Source of the DNA: Streptomyces sp. CB01373
Lineage (GTDB): Bacteria > Actinomycetota > Actinomycetes > Streptomycetales > Streptomycetaceae
Direction of reading: 5' to 3'
Assembly: GCF_002803075.1 (NCBI RefSeq)
Contig: NZ_NNBK01000012.1
Location: 62,001-126,000, forward strand
DNA: 64,000 nt
Both the position numbers and the translations under genes were made by a program. Shown here piece by piece: positions 43,256 to 52,285 of the stretch (positions within the stretch are counted from its first letter, which is position 1; each line of letters starts with the position of its first letter). A model generated the notes under the pieces. The model was not told the origin of the DNA. It saw only the letters and a list, made by a program, of their open reading frames with translations, and ran no database searches.

Positions 43256-43935
43256 CCACGACCCCCTCGCCCGTAGCCGCCGTCGCGGGCCGGCTGATCG
43301 TCTCCTGCCAGGCCCCCGAGGGCGACCCGATGCGCGACACCGCGACCCTGGTGCGGCTGGCGCGCTCGGCCGAGGCCGGCGGCGCCGCGGCCGTCCGCGT
43401 CAACGGCCCCGAGGTGGTGGCCGCCGTCGCCGCCGCCGTCTCCCTTCCCGTGATCGGGCTGTGGAAGGACGGCGACACCGGCGTCTACATCACCCCGACC
43501 GTGCGGCACGCCCTCGCCGTCGCCGAGGCCGGCGCCCACGTGGTCGCCGCGGACGCCACCGCCCGCCCGCGTCCGGACGACGGCTCCTTCGCCGACCTCG
43601 TGACCGCCGTGCACGCGGCGGGCGCCCTGGTCATGGCGGACGTCGCCACGCTGGAGGAAGGCGTGCTCGCCGCCCGGCAGGGCGCCGACTTCGTCTCCAC
43701 CACCCTGTCGGGATACGCGCCCGGCTCCCCGCGCCAGTCCGGCCCGGACCTGGAGCTGGTCGCCGCCCTCGCCCGCGCGACCGGTACCCCGGTCGTCGCC
43801 GAGGGCCGGATCGGCACCCCCGAGGAGGCGGCCGAAGCGCTCGCCCGGGGCGCCCACAGCGTGGTCGTCGGCACCGCGATCACCGCCCCGACCGCCCTCA
43901 CCCACCGCTTCGCGACGCACCTCACACGTCGATAG
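43252..43935 (+). CDS. nanE: N-acetylmannosamine-6-phosphate 2-epimerase
   Basis: A 227-aa NanE-family TIM barrel: IVSCQAPEGDPM at the start, PVIGLWKDGD...VYITPT, STTLSGY, and VVAEGRIGTPEEA ... VVVGTAITAP. Converts ManNAc-6-P to GlcNAc-6-P. This is the most diagnostic gene of the locus for sialic acid/ManNAc catabolism. nagA and nagB are not in the window and must be supplied elsewhere. Confidence 0.9.
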   Translation: MTTTPSPVAAVAGRLIVSCQAPEGDPMRDTATLVRLARSAEAGGAAAVRVNGPEVVAAVAAAVSLPVIGLWKDGDTGVYITPTVRHALAVAEAGAHVVAADATARPRPDDGSFADLVTAVHAAGALVMADVATLEEGVLAARQGADFVSTTLSGYAPGSPRQSGPDLELVAALARATGTPVVAEGRIGTPEEAAEALARGAHSVVVGTAITAPTALTHRFATHLTRR

Positions 43936-43995
43936 AGGCGTCTTTACCTTCCGACGGTGCTCGGCGACGAGTCCGTCCGGCATCCTGGAGCAACC

Positions 43996-45462
43996 GTGCA
44001 CCACACCGCGCCATCCAAGCCGCCCTGGTTCCGCCAGGTGGGCCGCAGCCAGTGGAAGTCGTTCTTCGCCGCCTGGATCGGCTACGTCCTCGACGGCTTC
44101 GACTTCGTGCTGATCACCCTCGTCCTCACCGAGATCAGCGCCGACTTCCACCTCGACACCGTCCAGGCGGCGAGCCTGGTCTCCGCCGCGTTCATCACAC
44201 GCTGGCTCGGCGGCGCGCTGCTCGGAGCCCTCGGTGACCGCTTCGGACGCAAGCTCTCGATGGTGGTCAGCATCCTGCTGTACTCCCTGGGCAGCTTCGC
44301 CTGCGGATTCGCCTGGGACTACACCAGCCTGTTCGTCGCCCGGCTCGTCATCGGCATGGGCATGGCGGGCGAGTACTCGTCCAGCGCCACCTACGTCATG
44401 GAGAGCTGGCCGGTGCGCATGCGCAACCGGGCCAGCGGCTTCCTGATCTCCGGCTACTCCGTGGGCACGGTGCTGGCCGCCCAGGTCTACAAGTGGGTCG
44501 TGCCGTCGCTCGGCTGGCGCTGGATGTTCTACCTCGGCCTGATCCCCGTCCTGATCGCGCTGTGGATGCGCCGCGCGCTGCCCGAGGCCGCCGAGTGGAA
44601 GGCCTCGGTCGCGGAGCGGCAGCAGCGGCCCAACCCCTTCCGCCCGCTGTTCGCCACCCGGACCAGGGGCACCGTCAACGTGGTGCTCGCGGTGGCGGCC
44701 ACCGTCTCGCTCTTCGCGGTCTTCACCCCGCTGGGCGACGGTCTCGTACCGGTCCTGTCGGTGCTCGCCGCGGCCTGTCTGATCGCCTTCGCCGTGCAGC
44801 TCGGCGGCCGCCGCGGCTGGCTGCTGTACGTGTCGATGATCGTCACGATCTTCTTCGCGTTCCTGTACTCCTGGCCCATCCAGGCGCTGCTGCCCACCTA
44901 TCTGAAGACCGACCTGGGCTACGACGCCGGCCAGGTCACCGACGCGCTCTACTACGCCGGCTTCGGCACGATGGCAGGCTGCTGGCTGGCCGGGTTCATG
45001 GGCGACTGGATCGGCACCAGGAAGGCGTACGCCTTCACCCTGCTGGCCTCACTGGCCTTCGTCTTCCCGGTCTTCGCGGTGCGGGACAGCCTGCCGCTGC
45101 TCGGTGTGCTGCTGTTCGTGCTCCAGGCCACCAGCTTCGGCATCTCCGGCCTGCTGCCCCGGTACATCGGCGGTCACTTCCCGACCCACACCCGGGCGGC
45201 CGCGCTGGGCTTCACCTACAACGTGGGTGCCCTGGGCGGCGCCGTGGCGCCCGTCCTCGGCGCCCGCCTCGCCTCCGGCATGGACCTGGGCCACGCGCTG
45301 GCCGTCCTCACCTTCGCCGGGACGATGATCGTCGTGGTCCTCGTCGGCTTCGACGTGCCGGGCCGGCTGGGCCGGCTCCTCGACCCGGACGGGCCGGCCG
45401 ACCACCTCGTGACGGACGAGGACCGCGGCCCGGTCCCGGCCGCCCGCGCGAGCGCCGGCTAG
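43996..45462 (+). CDS. nanT: MFS sialate transporter (NanT-like)
   Basis: A 488-aa MFS permease of the sialate:proton symporter type. Conserved GYVLDGFDFVLITLVL in helix 1 (DxFD), GALGDRFGRK in loop 2-3, GMGMAGEYSSSATYVMESWP (family GxGxGGEYxxxxxYVxExxP), and a central hydrophobic insert typical of NanT (14 helices). GTG at 43996 with GGAG six bases upstream. Last gene of the nan operon. Its presence gives the locus a second uptake route beside the ABC importer. Confidence 0.85.
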   Translation: MHHTAPSKPPWFRQVGRSQWKSFFAAWIGYVLDGFDFVLITLVLTEISADFHLDTVQAASLVSAAFITRWLGGALLGALGDRFGRKLSMVVSILLYSLGSFACGFAWDYTSLFVARLVIGMGMAGEYSSSATYVMESWPVRMRNRASGFLISGYSVGTVLAAQVYKWVVPSLGWRWMFYLGLIPVLIALWMRRALPEAAEWKASVAERQQRPNPFRPLFATRTRGTVNVVLAVAATVSLFAVFTPLGDGLVPVLSVLAAACLIAFAVQLGGRRGWLLYVSMIVTIFFAFLYSWPIQALLPTYLKTDLGYDAGQVTDALYYAGFGTMAGCWLAGFMGDWIGTRKAYAFTLLASLAFVFPVFAVRDSLPLLGVLLFVLQATSFGISGLLPRYIGGHFPTHTRAAALGFTYNVGALGGAVAPVLGARLASGMDLGHALAVLTFAGTMIVVVLVGFDVPGRLGRLLDPDGPADHLVTDEDRGPVPAARASAG

Positions 45463-45478
45463 CCGGCCGAGCCGGGGA

Positions 45479-45507
45479 GGGCGCCGCCGGTGATGCCGGC
45501 GGCGCCC
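45479..45507. terminator. Bidirectional terminator after nanT
   Basis: A perfect 12-bp stem GGGCGCCGCCGG/CCGGCGGCGCCC with a 5-nt loop, followed by TTC, lies between convergent genes. Confidence 0.9.
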
Positions 45508-45520
45508 TTCGCACAGCGCG

Positions 45521-46057
45521 TCAGTACGCCTGGCCCACGTGGGCCAGTGCCTGCTTGAGCAGCACCCCGTGCCCGCCCGGCATCTCGCCGTGGAGCGCGG
45601 CGGAGGCCGCCTCCTGCGGGCTGAACCAGACCAGGTCCAGCGCGTCCTGCCGGGGACGGCAGTCACCGGCGACCGGCACGACGTAGGCCAGCGACACGGC
45701 GTGCTGACGCGGATCGTGGTACGGCGTGATACCGGCCGTCGGGAAGTACTCCGCGACGGTGAACGGCTGGAGGGACGCCGGCACGCGGGGCAGTGCCACC
45801 GGGCCGAGGTCCTTCTCCAGATGCCGCAGCAGGGCGTCCCGCACGCGCTCGTGATGCAGCACCCGGCCGGAGACCAGGGTCCGGCTGACCGTTCCGTCCG
45901 GTCCGATGCGCAGCAGCAGTCCGATGCTGGTCACTTCACCGCTGTCGTCGACGCGCACCGGTACCGCCTCGACGTACAGGATCGGCATGCGGGCGCGCGC
46001 CGACTCCAGCTCGTCCGTGGTCAGCCAACCGGGCGTGGTTTCGGTCATGTCAGACAT
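45521..46057 (-). CDS. DUF4916 (NUDIX-like) protein
   Basis: A 178-aa protein of the DUF4916 family, NUDIX-like in fold but without an obvious full NUDIX box: MPILYVEAVPVRVDDSGE, IGLLLRIGPDG, RTLVSGRVLHHERVRDALL. Function unknown. Starts at 46057 or 46048 are both possible. Single gene, convergent to nanT. Confidence 0.8.
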   Translation of the reverse strand: MSDMTETTPGWLTTDELESARARMPILYVEAVPVRVDDSGEVTSIGLLLRIGPDGTVSRTLVSGRVLHHERVRDALLRHLEKDLGPVALPRVPASLQPFTVAEYFPTAGITPYHDPRQHAVSLAYVVPVAGDCRPRQDALDLVWFSPQEAASAALHGEMPGGHGVLLKQALAHVGQAY

Positions 46058-46118
46058 CGCTTGATCATACTTTCAGTGGTGCTCGATGGGGAGGTCGGTG
46101 GCGGGGAGACCGGCGTGG

Positions 46119-47297
46119 TCAGCCGGGGTCGTCGGGGGCGGTGAGGCCGGCCGGTCCGTAGACCCGCCGAGCGTTGTCCCGCCCCGTCCAGCGGGCGATC
46201 CGCAGCGCGTCCGCCGGGCTCAGCTCGTCGGTGTCCACCCGCTCCTGCAACAACCCGGCCAGGCCCTGCCGGAAGGCCACCGCGCCCAGGTGGTGGAACT
46301 CCGCCACACCGTAGGCGTCGGAGCTGTACAGCAGCTTGCGGAACGGCGTGATCTCCAGGGCCTCGGCGAGTACCGCCCGAGCCCGGGCGGGCCCCACGTG
46401 GTGCAGTGTCAGGCCCACGTCGAGGTACACGTGCTCGAACACGGCGGCCAGACAGGCGGCCTGGCGCTGATAGGGCCAGCAGTGCAGCAGCAGGACCGGG
46501 ACCGTGCCGGCGGTCAGACGCAGCCAGTCGGTCAGAAGAGCGGGGTCCGCACGGTGCAGACGGATGTCACTGTCGCCGAACCCGGTGTGCAATTGGAGGG
46601 GCAGACCGAGGCCGACGGCCGTCCAGAGCAGATGCCGTACGAGCACCGGATCGTCGAGACGGTCGCCGCCGCGGGCGAGCCAGCCCGCCGCCGCCCGCGC
46701 GACCTCCTCCCGGCCGGGGCGGGCCGGGTCCAGGCCGAAGCCGGTGCGGTAGGCGGCCACCGACTTCACCGCGACCACGCCCGGCCGCCGCACGGCGTCC
46801 CGCGCGGCCGCGCGGAAGGCGGCACCGTACTCGCCGGGCTCGACGCCCCCGGCCGCCACGGCCTCCGCGACGCGCTCCAGGCGTACGACCTCGTACGCCA
46901 CCGCGTCACCGCCCGCCGCGCCGGCCAGCTCCCGCGGGGTGGTGCCGGGCTCGGGAGCGAATCCGGTGTCGACGCAGAAGACGTCCGTGCCGCAGGCGCC
47001 GAGGAAGCGCCGGTTGACCTCCGCCGCGCCCAGCTCGGTGCGGCGGGCCAGATACTCCTCCGCGGGCGCGTGGCGCGGCAGGTCGAGGACCGGCGCGCAG
47101 TGGCGGCGCACGGCCACGCCGACCGGGCTGTCGAACGGCGAGATCCCGCTGCCGGGCCATGCCTCGCCCTCGGTGAGCAGGGACTCGAAGCCGGAACGGT
47201 CCAGGTCGGCGGTGACGACCCCGTGGCAGTGGTGATCCACGAGCGGCAGCGCCGCGAGCACCTCGTGGACCGCCGCGGCCCCGGCCGGCGCGCCCAT
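46119..47297 (-). CDS. Amidohydrolase (FluG N-domain/nodulin-6-like)
   Basis: A 392-aa TIM-barrel amidohydrolase. Metal motif VDHHCHG near residue 24 (HxH type), LQLHTGFGD (~245), LLLHCWPYQRQ (~282), and YSSDAYGVAEFHHLG (~340). This pattern matches the amidohydrolase half of fungal FluG/plant nodulin-6-like proteins. Its start overlaps the stop of the glutamine-synthetase-like gene by one base, so they are coupled. It probably hydrolyses an amide made or used by the neighbour. Confidence 0.85.
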   Translation of the reverse strand: MGAPAGAAAVHEVLAALPLVDHHCHGVVTADLDRSGFESLLTEGEAWPGSGISPFDSPVGVAVRRHCAPVLDLPRHAPAEEYLARRTELGAAEVNRRFLGACGTDVFCVDTGFAPEPGTTPRELAGAAGGDAVAYEVVRLERVAEAVAAGGVEPGEYGAAFRAAARDAVRRPGVVAVKSVAAYRTGFGLDPARPGREEVARAAAGWLARGGDRLDDPVLVRHLLWTAVGLGLPLQLHTGFGDSDIRLHRADPALLTDWLRLTAGTVPVLLLHCWPYQRQAACLAAVFEHVYLDVGLTLHHVGPARARAVLAEALEITPFRKLLYSSDAYGVAEFHHLGAVAFRQGLAGLLQERVDTDELSPADALRIARWTGRDNARRVYGPAGLTAPDDPG

Positions 47298-48700
47298 CAG
47301 TAGACCCAGCGGTACGCCGCCGCGACCTGCTCGTCGTCCAGCCCCTCGACGGCCGCGATCTCACCCTGGCGCACCGCGGTGATCGCGTCGGCCAGGACCG
47401 GTCCGAGGGCGGCGCGCAACACGTCGTCCCCGCGGAACGCCGCGACCGCCTCCGCCAGTGAGACCGGCAGCCGCCGTACGCCCCGGGCCGCCGCTTCCGC
47501 CGCACCGAACCGCACCGGGTCCCCGGTGATCTCCTCGGGCAGGGAAGCGGAGGAGGCCGTGCCGTCAAGACCGGCGGCGATCAGGCAGCCCAGCGCCAGG
47601 TACGGGTTGGCCGCGAGGTCGACCGGTTTGACCTCCAGGTTGGCCGCCTGCCCGCGCTGCCCGCGGGTCCCGGTGACCACGCGCAGCGCGGCCTCCCGGG
47701 TCTCCCGGCCCCAGGCGGTGAACACCCCGGCCCACTGGGAGGGCCTGAGCCGGAGATAGCTGGCCGGGCTCGGCGCGGTCACCGCCGTCAGGGCGGGCAG
47801 GTGGGCGAGGAGACCGGCCGTGAAGGACTCGGCCTCCGGCGTCATGCCGTAGCGGCCCTCGCCCCCGGAGTGCAGGTTGGTCCCGTCGCGCCAGGCCGAG
47901 AGGTGGATGTGGCCGCCGTTGCCCACGCCCCGCGCGAGGACGGCCGGCGCGAAGGACACCTTCAGCCCGTGCCGCCCGGCCACCGCCCGCACGGTCTGCC
48001 GCACCAGCACGCTGCGGTCGGCCGCCGCCACCGGATCCAGCGCGCCGACGGACACCTCGAACTGACCGGCCGCGTACTCGGGGTGGAACTGGTCCACGTC
48101 CACGCCCTGCGCGGCGAGGGCCGCCAGCAGATCGGCGGCGCAGTCGCTGAGCTCCACCTGCCGGACGGCCCCGTACGCCGGACCCGACACCGCTGGCTCG
48201 AACGCGCCGCCGGGCGCGTCGCCCCGGCCGAAGGCCCACTCGACCTCGACGGCCGCCTTGAAGGTGAGGCCGTGCCGCCGCTCGGCCTCGGCGGTGATCC
48301 GGCGCAGGAACGTACGGCCGCACCCGGGGTGGCGCTCGCCCTCCTGCGTGATCCGGTCGACCGGGGCCCAGGCCCAGCCGGGCTGCCCGGACAGGGCCAC
48401 CAGCCGGTCGAGGTCGGGGTAGAGCCGCAGATCGCCGTCGGGGGAGCCGAGGACGTCGGTGGTGACGATCGAGTCGTGCGCCAGGAAGGTGTCGAACACC
48501 GGGGACATGCCCACTCCCCAGGCGGCGGCCGAGGGCAGCTTCGCCGTCGGGACCGTCTTGACCCGGCCGATCCCCGCGGTGTCCACGTAGGCCAGGATGA
48601 CGCCGTGCACGCCACGCCCGGCCAGTTCGCCGCTGAGCGCGGTGGCCCGCTCGACGTCGCCGGGACGCCCGCCGGGAACGGGGTCGGCAAGAGTGGTCAT
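47297..48700 (-). CDS. Glutamine-synthetase-like ligase (gamma-glutamyl-amine type)
   Basis: A 467-aa GSI-fold enzyme. Metal/ATP residues are in VEVEWAF, QFHPEYAAGQFEVS and GNGGHIHLS; RLRPSQWAG supplies the Arg loop. The usual EFR in the substrate site reads LEVKPVD, with Lys in place of Arg. No adenylylation Tyr motif is seen. This points away from true glutamine synthetase toward gamma-glutamylation of an amine (polyamine or ethanolamine, GlnA3/GlnA4-like) or a FluG-like role. GAGGAGGA precedes the ATG. Confidence 0.82.
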   Translation of the reverse strand: MTTLADPVPGGRPGDVERATALSGELAGRGVHGVILAYVDTAGIGRVKTVPTAKLPSAAAWGVGMSPVFDTFLAHDSIVTTDVLGSPDGDLRLYPDLDRLVALSGQPGWAWAPVDRITQEGERHPGCGRTFLRRITAEAERRHGLTFKAAVEVEWAFGRGDAPGGAFEPAVSGPAYGAVRQVELSDCAADLLAALAAQGVDVDQFHPEYAAGQFEVSVGALDPVAAADRSVLVRQTVRAVAGRHGLKVSFAPAVLARGVGNGGHIHLSAWRDGTNLHSGGEGRYGMTPEAESFTAGLLAHLPALTAVTAPSPASYLRLRPSQWAGVFTAWGRETREAALRVVTGTRGQRGQAANLEVKPVDLAANPYLALGCLIAAGLDGTASSASLPEEITGDPVRFGAAEAAARGVRRLPVSLAEAVAAFRGDDVLRAALGPVLADAITAVRQGEIAAVEGLDDEQVAAAYRWVY

Positions 48701-49200
48701 CGTCCTCCTCGACGGGCTCGGGCGAACCGGCGGCCGGCGCCGCCCGCGTCAGCGTTTCACGGCGACCGCGCCGAACCGCGGTACCGCGACGGGGGAGTCG
48801 CCGCCCGGACGCCACCGCGAGCACGGCACCGGGCCCGGCTCGACCAGGCCCTCGAGAGAGCCGGCCACCTCGGTGCGGGCGCGGGCGCCCGGCGGTGTGC
48901 GGCCTGCTCCCACGTCTGCGCTCCTGCCGTCGCTTTCCTGCTCACGTCCCTGTCGGCGGCCTGCCGCGGCCGACGCCGCCATTGTGCCGCCCGGTGATCA
49001 CCGTGTCCGGGAATCGGCCGAACCCGGCCGGCCGGGCGGGCCCCGGTAGGCTGGCCGGGCCGTGGCGCCACGGCCCGACCGCCCCGGCCGACGACGGCCC
49101 GGAGCCGGTACGGCGTCCGCCATCGCACGCCCCGCGCACGGCAACGGAGCCGGCGCCCCACCACCGGACGCGCCTGCCGCGCCCGCCACGGAAAACGGAC
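48701..49200. other. Mostly non-coding stretch containing a gene remnant
   Basis: Apart from the DUF574 fragment at 48749-48874 I see no gene. It separates the leftward ligase gene from the rightward HAD gene, so both promoters should be here. Confidence 0.5.
48749..48874 (-). pseudogene. C-terminal remnant of a DUF574 SAM-dependent methyltransferase
   Basis: The minus-strand frame ending at 48749 encodes EVAGSLEGLVEPGPVPCSR followed by WRPGGDS and FGAVAVKR at the end. This closely resembles the last ~41 residues of Streptomyces DUF574 methyltransferases (GLELVEPG...WRP...GAVxRK). The catalytic SAM-binding part is absent upstream, so this is a decayed fragment. Confidence 0.65.
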
Positions 49201-50085
49201 ATGCCCAGCACACCCTCGCCCCTGCTCACCGCCTCCGAACCCGCCCCCGGGAACCTCACCGGCCCCGCCGGCATACGGCTGATCGTCACCGACATGGACG
49301 GCACGCTCCTGGACGACGCCAAGCGGCTCCCGGCCGGACTCTGGCCGACCCTGGCCGAACTGCGCCGCCGCGGTGTGCTGTTCAGCCCCGCGAGCGGCCG
49401 CCAGTACGCCACGCTGGCCGAGCAGTTCGCCGGCCATGACGAGGGCATGGTGTTCATCGCGGAGAACGGGACCTATGTCGTCCGGGACGGCGTGGAACTG
49501 AGCTCCGACCCTCTGGACCCGGCCGTCGCGGCCCGTCTGATCGGGGCCGTACGGCAACTCGCCGCCGGGGGCGTGGACGTGGGCGCCGTGGTCTGCGGCA
49601 AGCGGTCGGCCTACGTGGAGCGGACCGACGAGGCGTTCCTGGCGGAGGTCCGCAAGTACTACGTACGGCACCGGATCGTGCCGGACGCGGCGGCCGTGGA
49701 CGACGACATCATCAAGGTGGCCCTGTTCGACTTCGGGTCGGCCGAGCGGACCACCGCCCCGGCGCTGGCGCCGTTCGCCGGCACCCACCAGGTCGTCGTC
49801 TCGGGCGAGCACTGGGTCGACGTCATGAACCGCACCGCCGACAAGGGCGCCGCCCTGCGCCGGCTCCAGCGCGACCTGGGGATCACGCCCGCGCAGACCC
49901 TGGTGTTCGGCGACTACCTCAACGACCTGGAGATGCTGGACGCCGCCGAGTGGTCGTTCGCCATGGCCAACGCCCACCCCGAGGTCATCGGCCGGGCCCG
50001 CCACCTGGCCCCGTCCAACAACGACAACGGTGTCCTGCGCACCATCGCGCGCCTGCTGCACCTGCCGCCCGTCGCCGGCGACTGA
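49201..50085 (+). CDS. HAD-superfamily (Cof-type) phosphatase
   Basis: A 294-aa Cof/IIB HAD hydrolase. Motif I VTDMDGTLLDD (~30), motif II FSPASGRQY, Lys in NRTADKGAAL, motif IV GDYLNDLEML. These usually dephosphorylate sugar phosphates or cofactors. The ATG at 49201 has only a weak ribosome site. Stand-alone gene. Confidence 0.9.
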   Translation: MPSTPSPLLTASEPAPGNLTGPAGIRLIVTDMDGTLLDDAKRLPAGLWPTLAELRRRGVLFSPASGRQYATLAEQFAGHDEGMVFIAENGTYVVRDGVELSSDPLDPAVAARLIGAVRQLAAGGVDVGAVVCGKRSAYVERTDEAFLAEVRKYYVRHRIVPDAAAVDDDIIKVALFDFGSAERTTAPALAPFAGTHQVVVSGEHWVDVMNRTADKGAALRRLQRDLGITPAQTLVFGDYLNDLEMLDAAEWSFAMANAHPEVIGRARHLAPSNNDNGVLRTIARLLHLPPVAGD

Positions 50086-50130
50086 CCGGCCGGCGCCCGG
50101 AGCGGGGCGGAGTCCGGGCCGTGGGGCCTG

Positions 50131-50784
50131 TCAGCCGGAAGTGGTCTCCTCGACCCGGGCGTCCGGGTCGTCCCGGTCCCCGCGCGCACGCTCGTCGTGA
50201 CCGCTGCCTCGACCAGGCCCTTGGCCGCGCCCGCCGTCCCGGTCGTGCCCGGTGGCCCGGCCCTTCAGCCGCCGCCACGCGTCGCCGCAGTGGTCGACGA
50301 ACTCGACGTAGCGCGCACCCCATCCCGGCGGCGGGAATCCCACCCGAGCCTGGAGCCTGCGGAACACCCGGCCGACGTCCGGCAGCAACTCGGGCCGCGG
50401 GCCCGAGCCCGCCGCCGCGTCGTCGGCCAGGGTCAGATGGACACCCCCGGCGTACTGGGAGGACATGTTGTAGAGGAACGCGCCCAGGGTCGCCAGGGCC
50501 GTACCCAGAACGACCTCCAGGGTGACGACACCGGCGGCGATGACGAGCGTCCAGCCGAACGAGGGCCAGGCCTCCGGGTCCAGCGCGGTCAGCATGGCCC
50601 AGACGAGCACCATGGTGACGAGCACACAGGCCCCCAGCCCCAGCAGCACCAGACAGCTCGTCGTCATCACCGACCAGGGATCGGCCCGCGAGACGCGCAT
50701 GCGTATCGCGGACGGCCGCTGCGGGTCGGGCCGCTGCCCGGAGGCGGCCTCGGTGCCGTCCTCCTGGTGCTCGGCTGTGCTCAT
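50131..50784 (-). CDS. DUF3566-like membrane protein
   Basis: A 217-aa protein. The N-terminal half matches DUF3566: RMRVSRADPWSVMTTSCLVLL, two hydrophobic helices at ~40-65 and ~77-105, and a final FLYNMSSQYAGGVHLTL. The C-terminal half is charged and Gly/Asp/Arg-rich. DUF3566 proteins are normally encoded beside gyrA; this is an unlinked paralogue. Function unknown. Confidence 0.75.
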   Translation of the reverse strand: MSTAEHQEDGTEAASGQRPDPQRPSAIRMRVSRADPWSVMTTSCLVLLGLGACVLVTMVLVWAMLTALDPEAWPSFGWTLVIAAGVVTLEVVLGTALATLGAFLYNMSSQYAGGVHLTLADDAAAGSGPRPELLPDVGRVFRRLQARVGFPPPGWGARYVEFVDHCGDAWRRLKGRATGHDRDGGRGQGPGRGSGHDERARGDRDDPDARVEETTSG

Positions 50785-50880
50785 GCCGTGCTCCTCACGG
50801 TGGGCGCGACCGCCCGCGCGGCGTGCATGGCGGCGGCCGGGCCGTGGTGGGGCGGTGCGGAAAACGGGCGGGTGCGGGAA

Positions 50881-51432
50881 TCAGGCGGTGGCGCCGCGGT
50901 GCGTGGCCGCGGTGACGATGTGGTGGCGGGTGACACGGCCGATCTCGTGCCAGAACGGCTTCGCCGTCAGGTAGGCGCCCAGCACGGAGAGAACTCCGAG
51001 GGACACGTCGACGCTGATCCGGCCCTGCTTGGCCCAGTAGACGTCCTGAAGGTCCAGCAGGAGGGCGAACTCGTCGCAGATGAGCGCGGTGCCGCAGCCG
51101 TACGCGGCCGCGACGGCGGGGTGCCCGACCGCGCGTTCGTCACCGCGTACGGCGATCAGGCCCACGCCCGTGAGGGTGGCGATGCCGATGTTGTAGTGGT
51201 GCACGTGCTCGCCGCCGGCGGAGATGTTGCCCCAGGGCAGCCAGCCGCCCCGGATGCCGTGCGTGATGACGCGGACCGTGCCGAAGGTGACCCCGAAGGA
51301 GATCCACGTGATCAGCAACGACCGTTGCAGCGGGGTCAGACGCCGGTCCGCCGTCTCACTCCATCTGCTGATGAGCAGGGGCCGGTCCCGGTCCCGACGC
51401 CGGCCGCGCCTGCGTGCTTCGGTGAGTCTCAT
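50881..51432 (-). CDS. Multi-pass membrane protein of unknown function
   Basis: A 183-aa protein with a basic N-terminus and about five hydrophobic segments. It has a His-rich motif GGEHVHHYNIG and acidic residues in DEFALLLDLQD inside or next to membrane segments, which could bind metal. I do not recognise the family. It lies about 100 bp upstream of the DUF3566-like gene in the same direction, so the two may be co-transcribed. Confidence 0.7.
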   Translation of the reverse strand: MRLTEARRRGRRRDRDRPLLISRWSETADRRLTPLQRSLLITWISFGVTFGTVRVITHGIRGGWLPWGNISAGGEHVHHYNIGIATLTGVGLIAVRGDERAVGHPAVAAAYGCGTALICDEFALLLDLQDVYWAKQGRISVDVSLGVLSVLGAYLTAKPFWHEIGRVTRHHIVTAATHRGATA

Positions 51433-51625
51433 CGCTGACCGGCCTCCCACGCCGAACCGGCACCCGCGAACGGCGTGCGAGCCGTCCCGGACACCGCCAC
51501 TGGTGTGCCCTGTCGACGTTAGGCGCGGGGCCCTCGTCCCGCATGCCCGTGACCGCGGGACGGGGCCGCTCGGGTGACGGCGGCGGTGCGCACGCCGGCC
51601 CGAGGGGCCCTCCGCCGTACGGGGT

Positions 51626-52108
51626 TCAGCCGCGCTCGCTCACGTTCTCGGCGGCGAACATCCAGTGCTGCTTCTCCAGTTCGGCGGTGATCGTGATCAG
51701 CAGGTCCTGGGTGACCGGGTCGGGCTTCTCCGTCGCGTCGACGCGCTCGCGCAGCCGCTTGATGGCCGTCTCCAGGGACTCGACCATGATCTCCACGACC
51801 TCCGCGTCGCGCACCCAGCCGTCCTTGGGGCCGGGCAGCGTGAAGGCCGAGGCGATCGTCTCCGGGCGTCCGTCCGGCGGCACCCCGAGTGCGGCGGCGC
51901 GCTCGGCGACCGTGTCGGCGAACTCGCGGGCCGCCGCCACCACCTCGTCAAGCTGGAGGTGGATGGACCGGAACCGCGGTCCGATGATGTTCCAGTGTGC
52001 CTGCTTCCCGATCAGGGAGAGCCCGAGAAGGTCCACGAGAGTGCTCTGCAGCGCGTCCCCGGTGACCTGAAGGGCCGAGTCGGAGATCGTGCTCTTCACG
52101 ACAGTCAT
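51626..52108 (-). CDS. dps: Dps-family DNA-protection ferritin
   Basis: A 160-aa Dps protein. Ferroxidase-site elements: KQAHWNIIGPRFRSIH and LQLDEVVAAAREFADTVAERA, with QHWMFAAENVSERG at the end. Oxidises and stores iron and protects DNA during stress and stationary phase. Streptomyces carry several Dps paralogues; which one this is cannot be decided here. Confidence 0.92.
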   Translation of the reverse strand: MTVVKSTISDSALQVTGDALQSTLVDLLGLSLIGKQAHWNIIGPRFRSIHLQLDEVVAAAREFADTVAERAAALGVPPDGRPETIASAFTLPGPKDGWVRDAEVVEIMVESLETAIKRLRERVDATEKPDPVTQDLLITITAELEKQHWMFAAENVSERG

Positions 52109-52285
52109 ACGGTGGTTCTCCTTGGGGGTCGTCTCTGGCGGTACGGAGCGGTGCGACGCGTTCGTCCTCGCCGGTCCCGCCCACGCTGCGCGACCGCTCC
52201 CTGCAGGCGCGGGTGCCCTCGCCGCGAGGGAGCAAACAACCGCTTGCCCCAGGTGGGACGCCCCTTTCCGTCCGAAAGGCGGCGT

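Noticed and set aside
44952..45167. Antisense frame inside nanT.
   Set aside because: A shadow of the transporter gene with no ribosome site or recognisable protein.
48895..49200. Longer N-terminus for the HAD phosphatase.
   Set aside because: The extra ~100 residues are low complexity, overlap a methyltransferase remnant region and do not resemble HAD proteins.
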